In this document: in pieces, positions 17,613 through 27,700 of the stretch
Layout: each line of letters starts with the position of its first letter
Position numbering within the stretch: position 1 is the stretch's first letter
Source of the DNA: Yoonia sp.
GTDB lineage: Bacteria; Pseudomonadota; Alphaproteobacteria; Rhodobacterales; Rhodobacteraceae
Direction: 5' to 3'
NCBI GenBank assembly: GCA_029250945.1
Contig: JAQXEG010000029.1
Coordinates: 40,388-104,387, forward strand
DNA: 64,000 bases
Notes under the pieces: model-generated
Database searches by the model: none
Told to the model about the DNA's origin: nothing
What the model saw: only the letters and a program-made list of their open reading frames with translations
Program-made: the position numbers and the translations under genes

Positions 17613-18107
17613 TCACTGGGGGCGAGGCATGGCGAAATAGACGTTGTCGGACCACTGGCCATCAATGCAGAATGTATCTTTTACACGTCCAGTTTCTTGA
17701 AAGCCAAGGCTCTTGAGGCATTGCACCGACGCGGTGTTCAAGGGATCGGCATTGGCGGTCAGTTGGGGTAGGGCAAACGTGTTGAAAAGATGTGGGATGA
17801 TTGCGGTCATCGCCTCGGTCACGACACCTTGGCGCCAGACGTCGGGATGCAGGATAAACCCGATTTCATCGACCTTGTGCAAGCCTGCGGTGCCGACAAC
17901 ACGCCCCTACATTTCAATCGTGAAGTATCTGATGGCATCCGCGGGTTGCTGTGCGATGCGGTCCAGTTTTTGTGCGGTCTCGCTTGGGGTGCGATGGGGT
18001 GGGGTGGACCAGTAACGCATGGCGTCAACATTGCTGTAGATCGCGAACATATCGTCGAGATCATCCGCTTGGCCGCGGCGCAGAATAAGCCGTTTGGTTC
18101 GCAGCAT
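17613..18107 (-). pseudogene. GNAT N-acetyltransferase (RimJ-like), interrupted by in-frame TAG
   Basis: The conceptual 164-residue protein is a typical GNAT acetyltransferase: TKRLILRRGQADDLDDMFA at the N terminus, YFTIEM in the middle, TAG at 17909-17907, then in the same frame GRVVGTAGLHKVDEIGFIL, WRQGVVTEAMTAII and NTASVQCLKSLGFQETGR, ending in TGA. The acetyl-CoA-binding region lies after the stop, so the truncated product cannot be active. The start is set at ATG 18107. There is no frameshift; one base change (for example CAG to TAG) accounts for the lesion. Confidence 0.8.
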
Positions 18108-18120
18108 AACACCCTTCAAA

Positions 18121-18152
18121 GGAAAGGGCCGCCAATTTGGCGACCCTTTGTG
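18121..18152. terminator. Terminator downstream of gltA
   Basis: On the minus strand the sequence after the citrate synthase region forms AAAGGG-T-CGCCA / TGGCG-G-CCCTTT with a three-base loop and a T/C-rich tail. It lies between gltA and the broken GNAT gene. Confidence 0.65.
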
Positions 18153-18154
18153 AT

Positions 18155-19450
18155 TTAGCGTTTCTCGATATCGACGTAATCGCGGGCTGTTTCGCCCAGA
18201 TACAGCTGACGGGGCCGACCGATTTTTAGCTGTGGATCAGCAAGCTGTTCTTTCCATTGGGAAATCCAACCTACCGTCCGCGCAAGCGCAAAGATTGGCG
18301 TGAACATGGACGTTGGAAAGCCCATCGCCTCTAGGATGATGCCGGAATAGAAATCGACATTCGGGAACAGCTTTTTCTCGGCGAAATATGGATCGGCAAG
18401 CGCCTGCTTTTCCAGCTCCATCGCGACTTGCAACAGTGGGTTGTCTTCGACGCCCAACAGTTCAAGAACCTCATCCGCGGATTGCTTCATCACAGTCGCG
18501 CGTGGGTCGAAATTCTTGTACACGCGGTGACCAAAGCCCATCAGGCGGTAGCTGTCGTTCTTATCCTTCGCACGGGCGATGAATTCTGGAATGCGGTCAA
18601 CGGTGCCGATTTCCTTAAGCATTTCAAGACATGCTTGGTTCGCGCCACCATGTGCCGGACCCCAAAGGCAGGCGATACCAGCGGCGATACACGCAAATGG
18701 GTTGGCGCCAGATGATGATGCCAAACGCACGGTCGATGTGGATGCGTTCTGTTCGTGATCGGCGTGCAGCGTGAAAATCCGGTCCATGGCACGGGCCAGA
18801 ATTGGGTTCACCTCATAATCCTCTGCCGGAACAGAGAAACACATGTGCAGGAAGTTGGCGGCGTAATCCAGATCGTTCCGCGGATACACAAACGGCTGAC
18901 CGATGTGATATTTATAGGCCATCGCGGCAATTGTCGGCATCTTGGCGATCAGGCGAATCGATGCAACCTCACGCTGGTGGGCGTCGTTGATGTCGGTGCT
19001 GTCGTGATAGAATGCGGACATCGCGCCAACAACGCCAACCATCGTGGCCATCGGGTGCGCATCGCGGCGGAAACCACGGAAGAAGTTGTGCATCTGTTCG
19101 TGGATCATCGTGTGGCGTGTAACCAGCGCCTCGAACTTCTCAAGCTCGTCGGCCTTTGGCAGCTCACCGTAAAGCAGGGCGTAACACACTTCGAGGTAGT
19201 GGGACTGGCTTGCCAATTGGTCAATCGGGTAGCCACGGTGCAACAGCTCACCCTTGTCGCCGTCAATGAATGTGATCGTGCTATCGCAGGCGGCAGTCGA
19301 TGTGAAACCTGGGTCATAGGTGAATACACCAGCTTGACCATAGAGTTTGCGAATGTCGATCACATCCGGCCCACCATTGGGAGAGTGCATCGGCAATTCA
19401 TAGGACTGACCATCAATCGTCAGCGTTGCGGTCTTTGTAGTTTCGGCCAT
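18155..19450 (-). CDS. gltA: Citrate synthase
   Basis: A 431-residue type II citrate synthase that condenses acetyl-CoA and oxaloacetate as the entry step of the TCA cycle. The catalytic residues are in GPAHGGANQ and [14 protein letters not shown], with a conserved aspartate further on in the FPNVDFYSG segment. The start is set at the second ATG (19450, [10 protein letters not shown]) because GGGGA is better spaced there than for the ATG two codons upstream. Full length and intact; neighbours gltX in the same direction. Confidence 0.97.
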   Translation of the reverse strand: MAETTKTATLTIDGQSYELPMHSPNGGPDVIDIRKLYGQAGVFTYDPGFTSTAACDSTITFIDGDKGELLHRGYPIDQLASQSHYLEVCYALLYGELPKADELEKFEALVTRHTMIHEQMHNFFRGFRRDAHPMATMVGVVGAMSAFYHDSTDINDAHQREVASIRLIAKMPTIAAMAYKYHIGQPFVYPRNDLDYAANFLHMCFSVPAEDYEVNPILARAMDRIFTLHADHEQNASTSTVRLASSSGANPFACIAAGIACLWGPAHGGANQACLEMLKEIGTVDRIPEFIARAKDKNDSYRLMGFGHRVYKNFDPRATVMKQSADEVLELLGVEDNPLLQVAMELEKQALADPYFAEKKLFPNVDFYSGIILEAMGFPTSMFTPIFALARTVGWISQWKEQLADPQLKIGRPRQLYLGETARDYVDIEKR

Positions 19451-19549
19451 GTGCATTCCCCAATATATGCCGCGATCCAGATAGGACCCGCGGTCGCGTT
19501 TAATTGTCGCCTGATGACTGCGTTAACGTCAAAACGTAACGAAAAGGTT

Positions 19550-20953
19550 TCAGGCGCTGGCGTCGGACAGTCGCGCGCATATTTCATCGCGTCCAAGCAC
19601 CAGCATCATATCAAAGACACTCGGAGTGGTGGTGCGCCCTGCAAGAGCAGCCCGAAGCGGCCCCGCAAGTTTTCCAAGCTTCATGTCGTGGCTTTCGGCC
19701 ACTTGTGAAACGATGCCCTCCAAGGCGTCTCTGGACCAGCTAACATTTTGCAAGTGCGGCGTCAATTCCGACAGTATACCACGGGATACATTGTCGAGGT
19801 TTTTGCGTGCTTTTTCATCAACCTCAATCGGCCGCGATGTCAGAACAAAGTGTGCCTTATCAAGGAGTTCCGGTAGAGTCTTGGCCCGTTCTTTCAGGCA
19901 GTACAGCGCGTTCAAGAAACCGTCAGATTGAGCGTCGGTCAGTGGCGTGGCGTCGGTTGCGGCCAAAAATGCTTTGGTTTCATGCAGCAGCGCAGCATCA
20001 TCGGCAATCGCGATATGTTGGCCGCAGATATTTTCCAGCTTTTTGGTGTCGAAACGCGCGGGCGATTTACCGATTCCGTCCAGATCAAACCAGTCGCGGG
20101 CTTGCGCATCGGTAAAAAATTCATCGTCACCGTGGCTCCAACCCAGTCGGGTCAGATAATTCCGCATGCCTGCCGCAGGATAGCCAATGGCCTGATATTC
20201 AGCCGCACCCGTTGCACCATGCCGCTTGGATAGCTTTTTGCCGTCAGGGCCAAAGATAAGTGGAATATGGGCCAGCACAGGTTTATCCCAGCCCATCGCG
20301 TCATAGATCACGTTTTGGCGGAAAGCGTTAGCAAGGTGGTCATCGCCACGCACAACATGAGTCACGCCCATATCGTGATCATCGACCACAACAGCCAGCA
20401 TATAGACCGGCGTCCCATCAGACCGCAGTAGCACCATATCGTCGAGCTGGTCATTGGACCACGTCACGCTGCCCTGCACCTGATCATGCAACGTTGTCGA
20501 CCCGTCACGCGGCGCCTTGAGCCGGATGACATAGGGCAAATCGGGGTGGTCAGCCGCAGCCACATCGCGCCAAGGTGAGCGGTAAAGCGTTGATGTCTTT
20601 TGCGCACGCGCCTCTTCGCGGAACGCCTCAATCTCATCCTGAGTGGCAAAGCATTTGTATGCGTTGCCGTCTGCCAGCATTTGCATGGCAACCTCAACAT
20701 GACGGGACGCATTCGCGTGCTGGCTGATCGGATCGCCGTCCCAATCAAGGCCAAGCCACATCAAACCGTCCAAGATCGCTTTGGTGTTTTCATCCGTCGA
20801 GCGGGTGCGATCCGTATCCTCGATCCGCAGCACAAATTTGCCGCCACGTCCGCGCGCATAAAGCCAGTTGAACAGCGCCGTGCGCGCGCCGCCGATATGC
20901 AAAGCACCCGTGGGTGAGGGGGCAAAACGTGTGACAACGGGGGCTTGGGACAT
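19550..20953 (-). CDS. gltX: Glutamyl-tRNA synthetase
   Basis: A 467-residue class I synthetase that charges tRNA-Glu (and possibly tRNA-Gln where GatCAB exists). HIGH motif as [14 protein letters not shown] (residues about 17-30) and KMSKS as KKLSKRHGA. The start is ATG 20953 ([16 protein letters not shown]), with AGAGG upstream. It is divergent from comEC with about 80 bases between. Intact. Confidence 0.96.
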   Translation of the reverse strand: MSQAPVVTRFAPSPTGALHIGGARTALFNWLYARGRGGKFVLRIEDTDRTRSTDENTKAILDGLMWLGLDWDGDPISQHANASRHVEVAMQMLADGNAYKCFATQDEIEAFREEARAQKTSTLYRSPWRDVAAADHPDLPYVIRLKAPRDGSTTLHDQVQGSVTWSNDQLDDMVLLRSDGTPVYMLAVVVDDHDMGVTHVVRGDDHLANAFRQNVIYDAMGWDKPVLAHIPLIFGPDGKKLSKRHGATGAAEYQAIGYPAAGMRNYLTRLGWSHGDDEFFTDAQARDWFDLDGIGKSPARFDTKKLENICGQHIAIADDAALLHETKAFLAATDATPLTDAQSDGFLNALYCLKERAKTLPELLDKAHFVLTSRPIEVDEKARKNLDNVSRGILSELTPHLQNVSWSRDALEGIVSQVAESHDMKLGKLAGPLRAALAGRTTTPSVFDMMLVLGRDEICARLSDASA

Positions 20954-21036
20954 GAAAATTAACCTCTTGTTCATCATCATTGATCAAAGATGACCAGTGG
21001 TGAGGCTGAGATACTAAGCGGAGGGACAAGAGACAA

Positions 21037-22753
21037 GTGCGCGTGATCAGACAAATTGAAACCGGACTATTGGCGCAGCGCGGGCATTTGTTTGGCTCGG
21101 TGCCCAGGTGCCTTGGCATCGGGATCGGTGTCTATTTCGCAATCGGCCAAGAACCCGATATCATTCAACTTGCCACGTTGGGTTTGGGGTGTCTGTGTGT
21201 GCTCGTGCTGTCACGGCTCGGGCCAGCAGCGATCAGTCCGCTGTTGATCGGACTTGCGTTGATTGGTGTGGGGTTTGGTCCGGCCAAAACACGCACGACC
21301 ATAAAAGAGGCGCCTGTTCCGGGCTTTCGCTATTATGACCCCATCGAAGGGCGTATCGTGAATATTGACCGTTCAGGCAGTGATGCTGTGCGGTTGACGT
21401 TGGACCGCGTGAACCTCGACCGGATGAGGCCCGCCAAAACGCCCGCCCTTGTGCGCGTGTCCTTGCACGGCGATTGGCCGTCCGCCCCGTTCCGCCCCGG
21501 CGATATGGTGACGACAACGGGGCATCTATCGCCAGCATCCGGCCCTGCCGAGGCGGGCGGTTTTGATTTCCAGCGCCACAGCTGGTTCTTGCAAGTCGGC
21601 GCGGGGTATTTGGCCCTATCGGGCGGAAATGTCGCCACCGAGCGAGCCTATATCATGGTTGCGGTCATGTGGCTGGCGGTTCTCTTGGATCGACGCGCAC
21701 TGACATTACGGGCTGTGGCAATTGCGGCCATCATCGTGCTTGTCATTCAGCCAGAGGCGTTGATCGTGCCAGGGTTTCAGATGTCATTCGCGGCGACAAC
21801 TGCGCTTGTGATCGTGTTCGGTCAGATGCGACGGCTGAACTTGCAACGCCTGCCGAAATGGACCCAGCCGATCCTGTTCGTCATCATCTCCTCTGCCGTG
21901 GCGGGCTTGGCGACAGCGCTGTTTGCTGCTGCGCATTTCAATCAGATTGCGCTTTATGGATTGATAGCGAATATCCTTAGCGTTCTGTTGATGGGGATAT
22001 TGGTCGTGCCAGCAATGGTGCTGGCGGTGTGTCTTGCGCCATTTGGGTCGTGGTCGGATGGCCTGTGGACCGCGGCGGCGGGATTCCAGCGGATTCTCGC
22101 GGTCGCGGGGCAAGTCGTGGGCATGGAAGGCGCGCTAAGCCACGTGATCGCACCCCATTGGATCGTGTTGCCATTGATCGGGTTCGGCCTTTTGCATCTG
22201 GCGCTATGGCAGGGCGCAATGCGTTGGGCAGGCGTCGCCGTTTTCGGCACGGCCATTGTGATTTGGATGCAGACAGAGCGTCCCAGCGTTCTGATCGCCG
22301 ACAACGGCGCGTTGTTTCGCGTTTTGGAGCAAGATGGCCGCGCCCTGTCCCGCGCCAAGTGCAGTGGGTTTGTCGCAAGTATCTGGCTGGAGAATTACGG
22401 CAACCCAGTGGATCAGGCACGTGCGGCGGCGCGGCGCGATTTCGCCAAAGAGGGGCGCATCACACGGTTCGCAATCGGGGATTGGTAGGTTTTGCAAGTC
22501 TCCGGCAAGGGCCCTTGCGGCAATGACGGGCTGCGGGGGTGCTGATATCATGATCAGCAATCAGATTGTCGAGGGACCCCGCCCGTGCACGGTGTTCGAT
22601 ATCAAAACATTCCGAAACCAAGGGGCAATCGCGTTTTGGCCAACGGCGAACGCCACACTCCGTACTGTGACAAGCCAACAAGCCGCAGGGGCGCTGCCAT
22701 GGAACGGGGGCGATGTGCCCCCCCCGATCATTCTAAAGCGTAATCAGGAATAA
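21037..22753 (+). pseudogene. comEC: ComEC/Rec2 DNA uptake channel, decayed
   Basis: ComEC is the inner-membrane channel for single-stranded DNA uptake. This copy opens normally (GTG 21037; RQIETGLLAQRGHLFGS) but has three lesions. First, after FDFQRHSWFLQVGA (about residue 188) it jumps straight to GYLALSGGNVATERAY, so roughly 140 residues, including the conserved SGLHM region of the Competence domain, are missing in frame. Second, TAG at 22486-22488 follows GDW while coding continues (VLQVSGKG). Third, a one-base shift near 22507-22512 is needed to read on into A-L-A-A-M-T-G and CTVFDIKTFRNQGAIAF up to TAA at 22753. It cannot encode a working channel. The end overlaps lexA. Confidence 0.85.
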
Positions 22754-23433
22754 GTGCGGATCAGGCCGATCAGTCGGCCCTGCACCTTGACCTGATCATC
22801 GCGGTACACTTGCGTGGTCAGCGCGGCGTTTGCCGGTTCCAACGCAATCGTGCCGCCCGTTTGGCGGAACCGTTTGAGCGTTGCTTCCTGATCTTCGACC
22901 AAGGCCACAACGATATCGCCATTGTCGGCCTTCTTGGTTTCGCGGATCACGACGATATCACCGTCGTTGATCCCCGCTTCGATCATGGAATCGCCCTTAA
23001 CCTCTAGTGCGTAGTGCTCTCCCTGACCCAACATCGAGTGGGGCACGGCCACGTTGTGCGACACCTCGGAAATGGCGGCAATCGGTGTACCAGCGGCGAT
23101 GCGGCCCATCATGGGCAGCTCAATCGCGACATTCTCAATCTCACGCGCAGCGGGGGGGATGGCGTCGGGACGATCACCATCAATCACACGCGGAGTGAAA
23201 CCGGACTGGGTTTGCATCGTGTCGGGCAGCTTCAGGATTTCCAATGCACGGGCGCGGTGGGCCAAGCGGCGGATAAATCCACGTTCTTCCAATGCGGTGA
23301 TCAGGCGGTGGATGCCAGACTTGGATCGCAGATCAAGCGCTTCTTTCATCTCGTCAAATGACGGGGGCACGCCATCACGCTGCACACGTTTATGAATGAA
23401 TTCCAACAGGTCGAGCTGCTTTTTCGTTAGCAT
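22744..23433 (-). CDS. lexA: LexA repressor
   Basis: A 229-residue SOS repressor. N-terminal winged helix: [18 protein letters not shown] and [16 protein letters not shown]. The self-cleavage Ala-Gly bond lies in RIAAGTPIA, the catalytic serine in GDSMIEAGI and the catalytic lysine in EATLKR. An SOS box of the alphaproteobacterial direct-repeat type lies upstream of its start, which indicates autoregulation. It is downstream of moeA on the same strand and converges with the decayed comEC. Confidence 0.96.
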   Translation of the reverse strand: MLTKKQLDLLEFIHKRVQRDGVPPSFDEMKEALDLRSKSGIHRLITALEERGFIRRLAHRARALEILKLPDTMQTQSGFTPRVIDGDRPDAIPPAAREIENVAIELPMMGRIAAGTPIAAISEVSHNVAVPHSMLGQGEHYALEVKGDSMIEAGINDGDIVVIRETKKADNGDIVVALVEDQEATLKRFRQTGGTIALEPANAALTTQVYRDDQVKVQGRLIGLIRTYS

Positions 23434-23469
23434 GGGTCTGCTCCTACAAAAGGGACACGTTTCGCATAT

Positions 23470-23484
23470 GTTCTATGCGTGTTC
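23470..23484. promoter_or_regulatory. LexA (SOS) box, GTTC-N7-GTTC
   Basis: GTTC TATGCGT GTTC at 23470-23484 matches the alphaproteobacterial LexA operator exactly. It lies 36 bases upstream of the lexA start, where it would control lexA itself. Confidence 0.9.
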
Positions 23485-23516
23485 CCGTTTTGTGTCAACG
23501 CCATGTTGCGCAGCCC

Positions 23517-24689
23517 CTAGATATGGATCACGTCCAGCACATCACCGGGAAGCCTGTCACCATCAAGTGGCGGGCGCACGATCAGGCAATTTGCATCTGC
23601 CAGTACGGTCAAAAGGGCGCTGTCCTGTTGGTCAAATACGGTGACACCATCGGTATCCAGCCGCCCACGCATATAGTGTTCGCGTGGCCCATTGGGCGGC
23701 AGGCTATTGCAAAGGCGCGCTGTGCTGCGCGGGGCCGCTTGCGCACCGAGCCCAAGCATGTGCCGGATGACTGGCAACACAAAGATATGCCCGCAAACCA
23801 TTGCAGAAACTGGATTTCCCGGCAGTCCAATCATTGGCGCACCATCAAGCGTGCCTGCCATCAACGGTTTACCAGGACGCATCGCGATCTTGTAGAATGC
23901 GCGGTCCATGCCGCGGGTTTGGGCGACCTGTCCGACCAGATCATGGTCCCCGACAGATGCGCCGCCAATTGTGATCACTAGATCCGATCCACGCGCGAGA
24001 TCAAAAGCCACCGTCAACGTGGCCTCGGTATCCTTGGCGATGGGTAGCAGACGAACCTGTGCGCCCGCAGCCTCTAGCAATGCCGCAAGGCCATAGCTGT
24101 TTGACGCGATGATCTGGGCGTCATTGGGGGCTTCGCCAGGCTGCACCAATTCATCCCCCGTCGCGATGATCGCGACGTTGGGGCGGCGTGTGACGGGAAC
24201 CTTTGCGATATTCATCGATGCCAATAGCGCGATATCCGAGGGGTTCAGCAGCCGGGGCGCTGTAATTGTATCGCCTGCATGGAAATCCTGACCGGCAGCG
24301 CGGACGTGGGGGCCTTTGTCCAAACCTTCGCCGATGGTAATCGTGTCGCCGTCGCGGGTCATGTCCTCTTGGATGACGACGCGGTCGGCGCCAGCGGGCA
24401 TTGGTGCACCTGTGAAAATGCGCACCGCTTCGCCTGTTGTCACGTGGCCGGTGTAGCGGTGGCCAGCGGCGGCCTCGCCAATGACCTGCAATTGCGCTCC
24501 GATCGCCGCATCAGCTGCGCAAACGGCATAGCCGTCCATGGCAGAGGCGGCAAAGGGGGGCTGACTACGTTTTGCGGTGACAGTTTGGGCAAGGACCCGG
24601 CTGGCAGCATGGCGCAAAGGGACATTTTCAGTGGTAAGCGGGCTGACGCGCGCGAACAGTTTGGAAAGCGCGTCGGCGGTGCTGATCAT
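23517..24689 (-). CDS. moeA: Molybdopterin molybdenumtransferase MoeA
   Basis: A 390-residue enzyme that inserts molybdate into adenylylated molybdopterin. Visible are [13 protein letters not shown] near the N terminus, the [11 protein letters not shown] segment of the MPT-binding domain, GGASVGDHD and GLPGNPVSA. The start overlaps the moaC stop by four bases (ATGA). It belongs to a trpGDC-moaC-moeA run on the minus strand, a gene order common in this family. Intact. Confidence 0.95.
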   Translation of the reverse strand: MISTADALSKLFARVSPLTTENVPLRHAASRVLAQTVTAKRSQPPFAASAMDGYAVCAADAAIGAQLQVIGEAAAGHRYTGHVTTGEAVRIFTGAPMPAGADRVVIQEDMTRDGDTITIGEGLDKGPHVRAAGQDFHAGDTITAPRLLNPSDIALLASMNIAKVPVTRRPNVAIIATGDELVQPGEAPNDAQIIASNSYGLAALLEAAGAQVRLLPIAKDTEATLTVAFDLARGSDLVITIGGASVGDHDLVGQVAQTRGMDRAFYKIAMRPGKPLMAGTLDGAPMIGLPGNPVSAMVCGHIFVLPVIRHMLGLGAQAAPRSTARLCNSLPPNGPREHYMRGRLDTDGVTVFDQQDSALLTVLADANCLIVRPPLDGDRLPGDVLDVIHI

Positions 24690-25165
24690 GGATTTTTAAA
24701 CCGACCGGATTTGCCACCATCTTTTAGCGTGACCCGGATTCCGCCGATTTCCATGTCCTTTTGCACGGCTTTCACCATGTCATGCACCGTCAGGGCGGCA
24801 GTTGATACGGCTGTTAGCGCCTCCATCTCGACGCCAGTCTGGCCAGTTGTTTTGACCGTGGCAGAAATACGCACGCCGGGCAGGGTGGCGTCAGGGGTCA
24901 GATCAACAGTGACCTTTGTGATCGGTAGGGGGTGGCAGAGCGGGATCAGATCAGCGGTTTTCTTGGCGCCCATGATCCCAGCAAGCCGCGCAATCCCTAG
25001 CACATCACCCTTGGCCGCGCGTCCCTCTGCCACCAGTGCAAGGGTATCGGGCGTCATAGTGATATACCCTTCGGCAACGGCGATCCGGTCGGTGACCGAT
25101 TTGGCCGAAACATCGACCATATGGGCCTGACCCGCCGCGTTGAAATGCGATAGCTTATCGGCCAT
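24686..25165 (-). CDS. moaC: Cyclic pyranopterin monophosphate synthase MoaC
   Basis: A 159-residue MoaC that completes the first step of molybdenum cofactor synthesis together with MoaA. The motifs [21 protein letters not shown] with the active-site histidine, [11 protein letters not shown] and [10 protein letters not shown] are all present. I choose ATG 25165, which overlaps the trpC stop (TGATGG); a GTG one codon upstream is possible. Intact. Confidence 0.95.
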   Translation of the reverse strand: MADKLSHFNAAGQAHMVDVSAKSVTDRIAVAEGYITMTPDTLALVAEGRAAKGDVLGIARLAGIMGAKKTADLIPLCHPLPITKVTVDLTPDATLPGVRISATVKTTGQTGVEMEALTAVSTAALTVHDMVKAVQKDMEIGGIRVTLKDGGKSGRFKNP

Positions 25166-25971
25166 CACATGCTGCCAGCGGTTAGTGGGTTGGCCAGCAG
25201 CGTGCGGGTTGCAGCAGCCACATCATCTTGGCGCATCAGGCTTTCGCCGATCAAGAAGGTGCGCGCACCATAGCGGGCCATATCGGCAAGCTCATCCGGC
25301 CCTGACAGCCCGCTTTCGCAGACGATCCGGCGATCTGCGGGCACCATTTTCGACAATGTGCGGGTGGTATCCAGCGTTGTCTCGAACGTCTTGAGGTTGC
25401 GGTTGTTGATCCCCATCAGCGGGGATTTCAGCGCACAGGCGCGTTCCAACTCGGGGGCATCATGCACCTCGATCAGCACATCCATGCCCCAAGCGAAGGC
25501 GGCATCCTCTAGCTCGGCCGCTTGCGCGTCGGATACAGAGGCCATGATGATCAGGATGCAATCAGCACCCAGCGCACGCGCCTCGGCCACTTGATAGGTG
25601 TCGTACATGAAATCCTTGCGCAGGGCGGGCAGGTCAACGGCGTCGCGAGCGGCAACCAGATAGCTGTCATCGCCTTGGAATGACGGGCCGTCTGTGAGTA
25701 CTGACAAACATGTGGCTCCGCCATCGGCATAGGCCTTGGCCAGCACAGGCGGATTGAAATCGGCGCGGATCAGCCCCTTGGACGGACTGGCCTTTTTCAC
25801 CTCTGCGATCAGGGCATAGCCTGTCTTGGACGCCTCTTGCAGGCGGTCGGCAAAGCCACGGGGGGGGGATGCGGCATTGGCGCGTGACTCAACCTCGGCC
25901 AAGGGGACCGCAACCTTGCGGGCCGCCACATCTTCAAGCTTATAGGCTTTGATTTTATCTAGGACGTTCAT
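25165..25971 (-). CDS. trpC: Indole-3-glycerol phosphate synthase
   Basis: A 268-residue TIM-barrel enzyme of tryptophan synthesis. Key segments: [39 protein letters not shown]-type stretch (LPALRKDFM), [27 protein letters not shown] and [11 protein letters not shown]. Start at ATG 25971, three bases after the trpD stop. A run of nine cytosines in the coding strand (25868-25860, encoding S-P-P-R) is a possible slippage site, but it is in frame here. Confidence 0.96.
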   Translation of the reverse strand: MNVLDKIKAYKLEDVAARKVAVPLAEVESRANAASPPRGFADRLQEASKTGYALIAEVKKASPSKGLIRADFNPPVLAKAYADGGATCLSVLTDGPSFQGDDSYLVAARDAVDLPALRKDFMYDTYQVAEARALGADCILIIMASVSDAQAAELEDAAFAWGMDVLIEVHDAPELERACALKSPLMGINNRNLKTFETTLDTTRTLSKMVPADRRIVCESGLSGPDELADMARYGARTFLIGESLMRQDDVAAATRTLLANPLTAGSM

Positions 25972-25973
25972 GA

Positions 25974-26987
25974 TCAACCCTGTGTAATACGTGCAAGAGT
26001 TTCGACGCAGGTTTTCGCAGCACCGCTGTCAATGCTTTCGCGTGCTAATTCAGCGCCTTCAGGCAATGTGTTCACCTTATCAGCGACGATCAACGCAGCC
26101 GCCGCATTCAGCAATACCGCATCGCGATAGGCGTTTTGTACGCCGTCCAGCAAGGCGCGGAACGCCACGCCGTTTTCTGCAGGCGTGCCACCCATGATGT
26201 CGCGGAACGGATGCACGGGCAGGCCCGCGTCCTCTGGATGGACCTCAAGCGCTGTGATCTTGCCATTCTCAAGCACAGCGACGTCGGATTTTTCTGAAAT
26301 CGCTAGCTCATCTGTGCCGTCACCGCCGTGGACCAGCCACGCCTTTTCCGACCCAAGCGCCAAAAGCGTTTCAGCCATTGGGAAAATCAGATCGACGGCA
26401 AATGCGCCTGTCAGCTGACGTTTCACACCGGCGGGATTTGTAAGCGGTCCCAAGATGTTAAAGATCGTTTTGCATCCAAGCTCCTGCCGGACGGGCATCA
26501 CATGCTTGATCGCTGGATGATGCATCGGGGCCATCATGAACCCGATACCAGCCTCTGCGATGGCACGCTCAACGACCGCTGGTTCGACCATGACGTTGAC
26601 GCCCATCTGGCCCAAGGCATCTGCAGCACCGGACAGGGACGACAGGTTCTTGTTCCCATGTTTTGCCACCGGCACGCCAGCACCGGCCACAACAAATGCG
26701 GTCGCTGTGGAGATGTTCAATGTGCCTTTGCCGTCGCCGCCCGTGCCAACGATATCCATCGCACCATCGGGTGCCACGACGGTTTTGCACTTGGCGCGCA
26801 TGACGGCAGCGGCGGCGGCGTATTCCGCCACGGATTCGCCGCGTGCACGCATCGCCATTAACAACCCGCCCATCTGGGCAGGAGTGGCGGTGCCGTTGAA
26901 CAGTTCTTCAAACGCCATTTCCGCTTGGGCGCGGCTCAGCGGTCCCTCTGAGGCGGCGTAGATCAGGGGCTTCATCGTGTCGCTCAT
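25974..26987 (-). CDS. trpD: Anthranilate phosphoribosyltransferase
   Basis: A 337-residue enzyme that transfers phosphoribosyl from PRPP to anthranilate. The PRPP site [14 protein letters not shown] (around residue 80) and [17 protein letters not shown] are clear, with the [16 protein letters not shown] segment. The ATG overlaps the trpG stop by four bases and the stop is followed at once by trpC, so trpG-trpD-trpC are translationally coupled. Intact. Confidence 0.96.
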   Translation of the reverse strand: MSDTMKPLIYAASEGPLSRAQAEMAFEELFNGTATPAQMGGLLMAMRARGESVAEYAAAAAVMRAKCKTVVAPDGAMDIVGTGGDGKGTLNISTATAFVVAGAGVPVAKHGNKNLSSLSGAADALGQMGVNVMVEPAVVERAIAEAGIGFMMAPMHHPAIKHVMPVRQELGCKTIFNILGPLTNPAGVKRQLTGAFAVDLIFPMAETLLALGSEKAWLVHGGDGTDELAISEKSDVAVLENGKITALEVHPEDAGLPVHPFRDIMGGTPAENGVAFRALLDGVQNAYRDAVLLNAAAALIVADKVNTLPEGAELARESIDSGAAKTCVETLARITQG

Positions 26988-27565
26988 GCGGGCACCTTCA
27001 ATGTATCGGTGAAGTTTTGCAAAAGCTTGTGACCATGTTCGGACTTGATGCTTTCGGGGTGAAACTGCACGCCGTGGATGGGCAAGGTTTTATGTTGCAG
27101 GCCCATGATCATCCCGTCCTCTAGCTCTGCCGTGATTTCAAGGCAATCGGGCAGGGTCTCACGTTCAACAATCAATGAATGATAGCGCGTGGCCTCAAAC
27201 GGGGTAGGCAGGTCCGCAAACAGGCCTTTGCCGGAGTGGTGCATCGTGCCCATTTTGCCGTGCACGATGTCACCTGCGCGCACGACTTTGCCACCGAACG
27301 CCTCACCAATGGTTTGATGACCTAAACACACACCAATCAGCGGGGTTTTCGTTTCAGCGGCGGCTTGGGTCAGCGCCAGACAAATGCCCGCCTGCGCAGG
27401 GTCACATGGCCCCGGTGACAACATGATCCCCGCAGGGTTCATCGCCATCGCCTCTTGCACATCAATCGCGTCATTGCGGCGCACGACGACGTCCGCACCC
27501 AATTCGCCAAGGTAATGCACCAGATTATAGGTGAAACTGTCGTAGTTATCGATCAAAAGAAGCAT
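26984..27565 (-). CDS. trpG: Anthranilate synthase component II (glutamine amidotransferase)
   Basis: A 193-residue class I amidotransferase that supplies ammonia to TrpE. It starts with the canonical [22 protein letters not shown]; the nucleophile is in [15 protein letters not shown] and the catalytic histidine in [10 protein letters not shown] use ATG 27565 rather than the ATG four codons upstream because it matches the family start. trpE is not adjacent; it lies 1.6 kb away beyond an oppositely oriented deacetylase gene. Confidence 0.95.
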   Translation of the reverse strand: MLLLIDNYDSFTYNLVHYLGELGADVVVRRNDAIDVQEAMAMNPAGIMLSPGPCDPAQAGICLALTQAAAETKTPLIGVCLGHQTIGEAFGGKVVRAGDIVHGKMGTMHHSGKGLFADLPTPFEATRYHSLIVERETLPDCLEITAELEDGMIMGLQHKTLPIHGVQFHPESIKSEHGHKLLQNFTDTLKVPA

Positions 27566-27700
27566 GTTAAGGCCCATGACGTAAATTAGGGGCTACCGAC
27601 TTTCGGCAAGCTCACTGTATATTGGCGCTACATGGGACGAGTGGCAAGGCAGCGTCAAGACCGCGTAAGGGGTTAGCGCGAAAAGCAGGGAATTTTTACG

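Noticed and set aside
13109..22488. TAG used as a sense codon (pyrrolysine or other reassignment)
   Set aside because: Many intact genes in the window end in TAG at the position expected from their families, no pyl genes are present, and the MttB homologue has no internal TAG. Nonsense mutation is the simpler reading.
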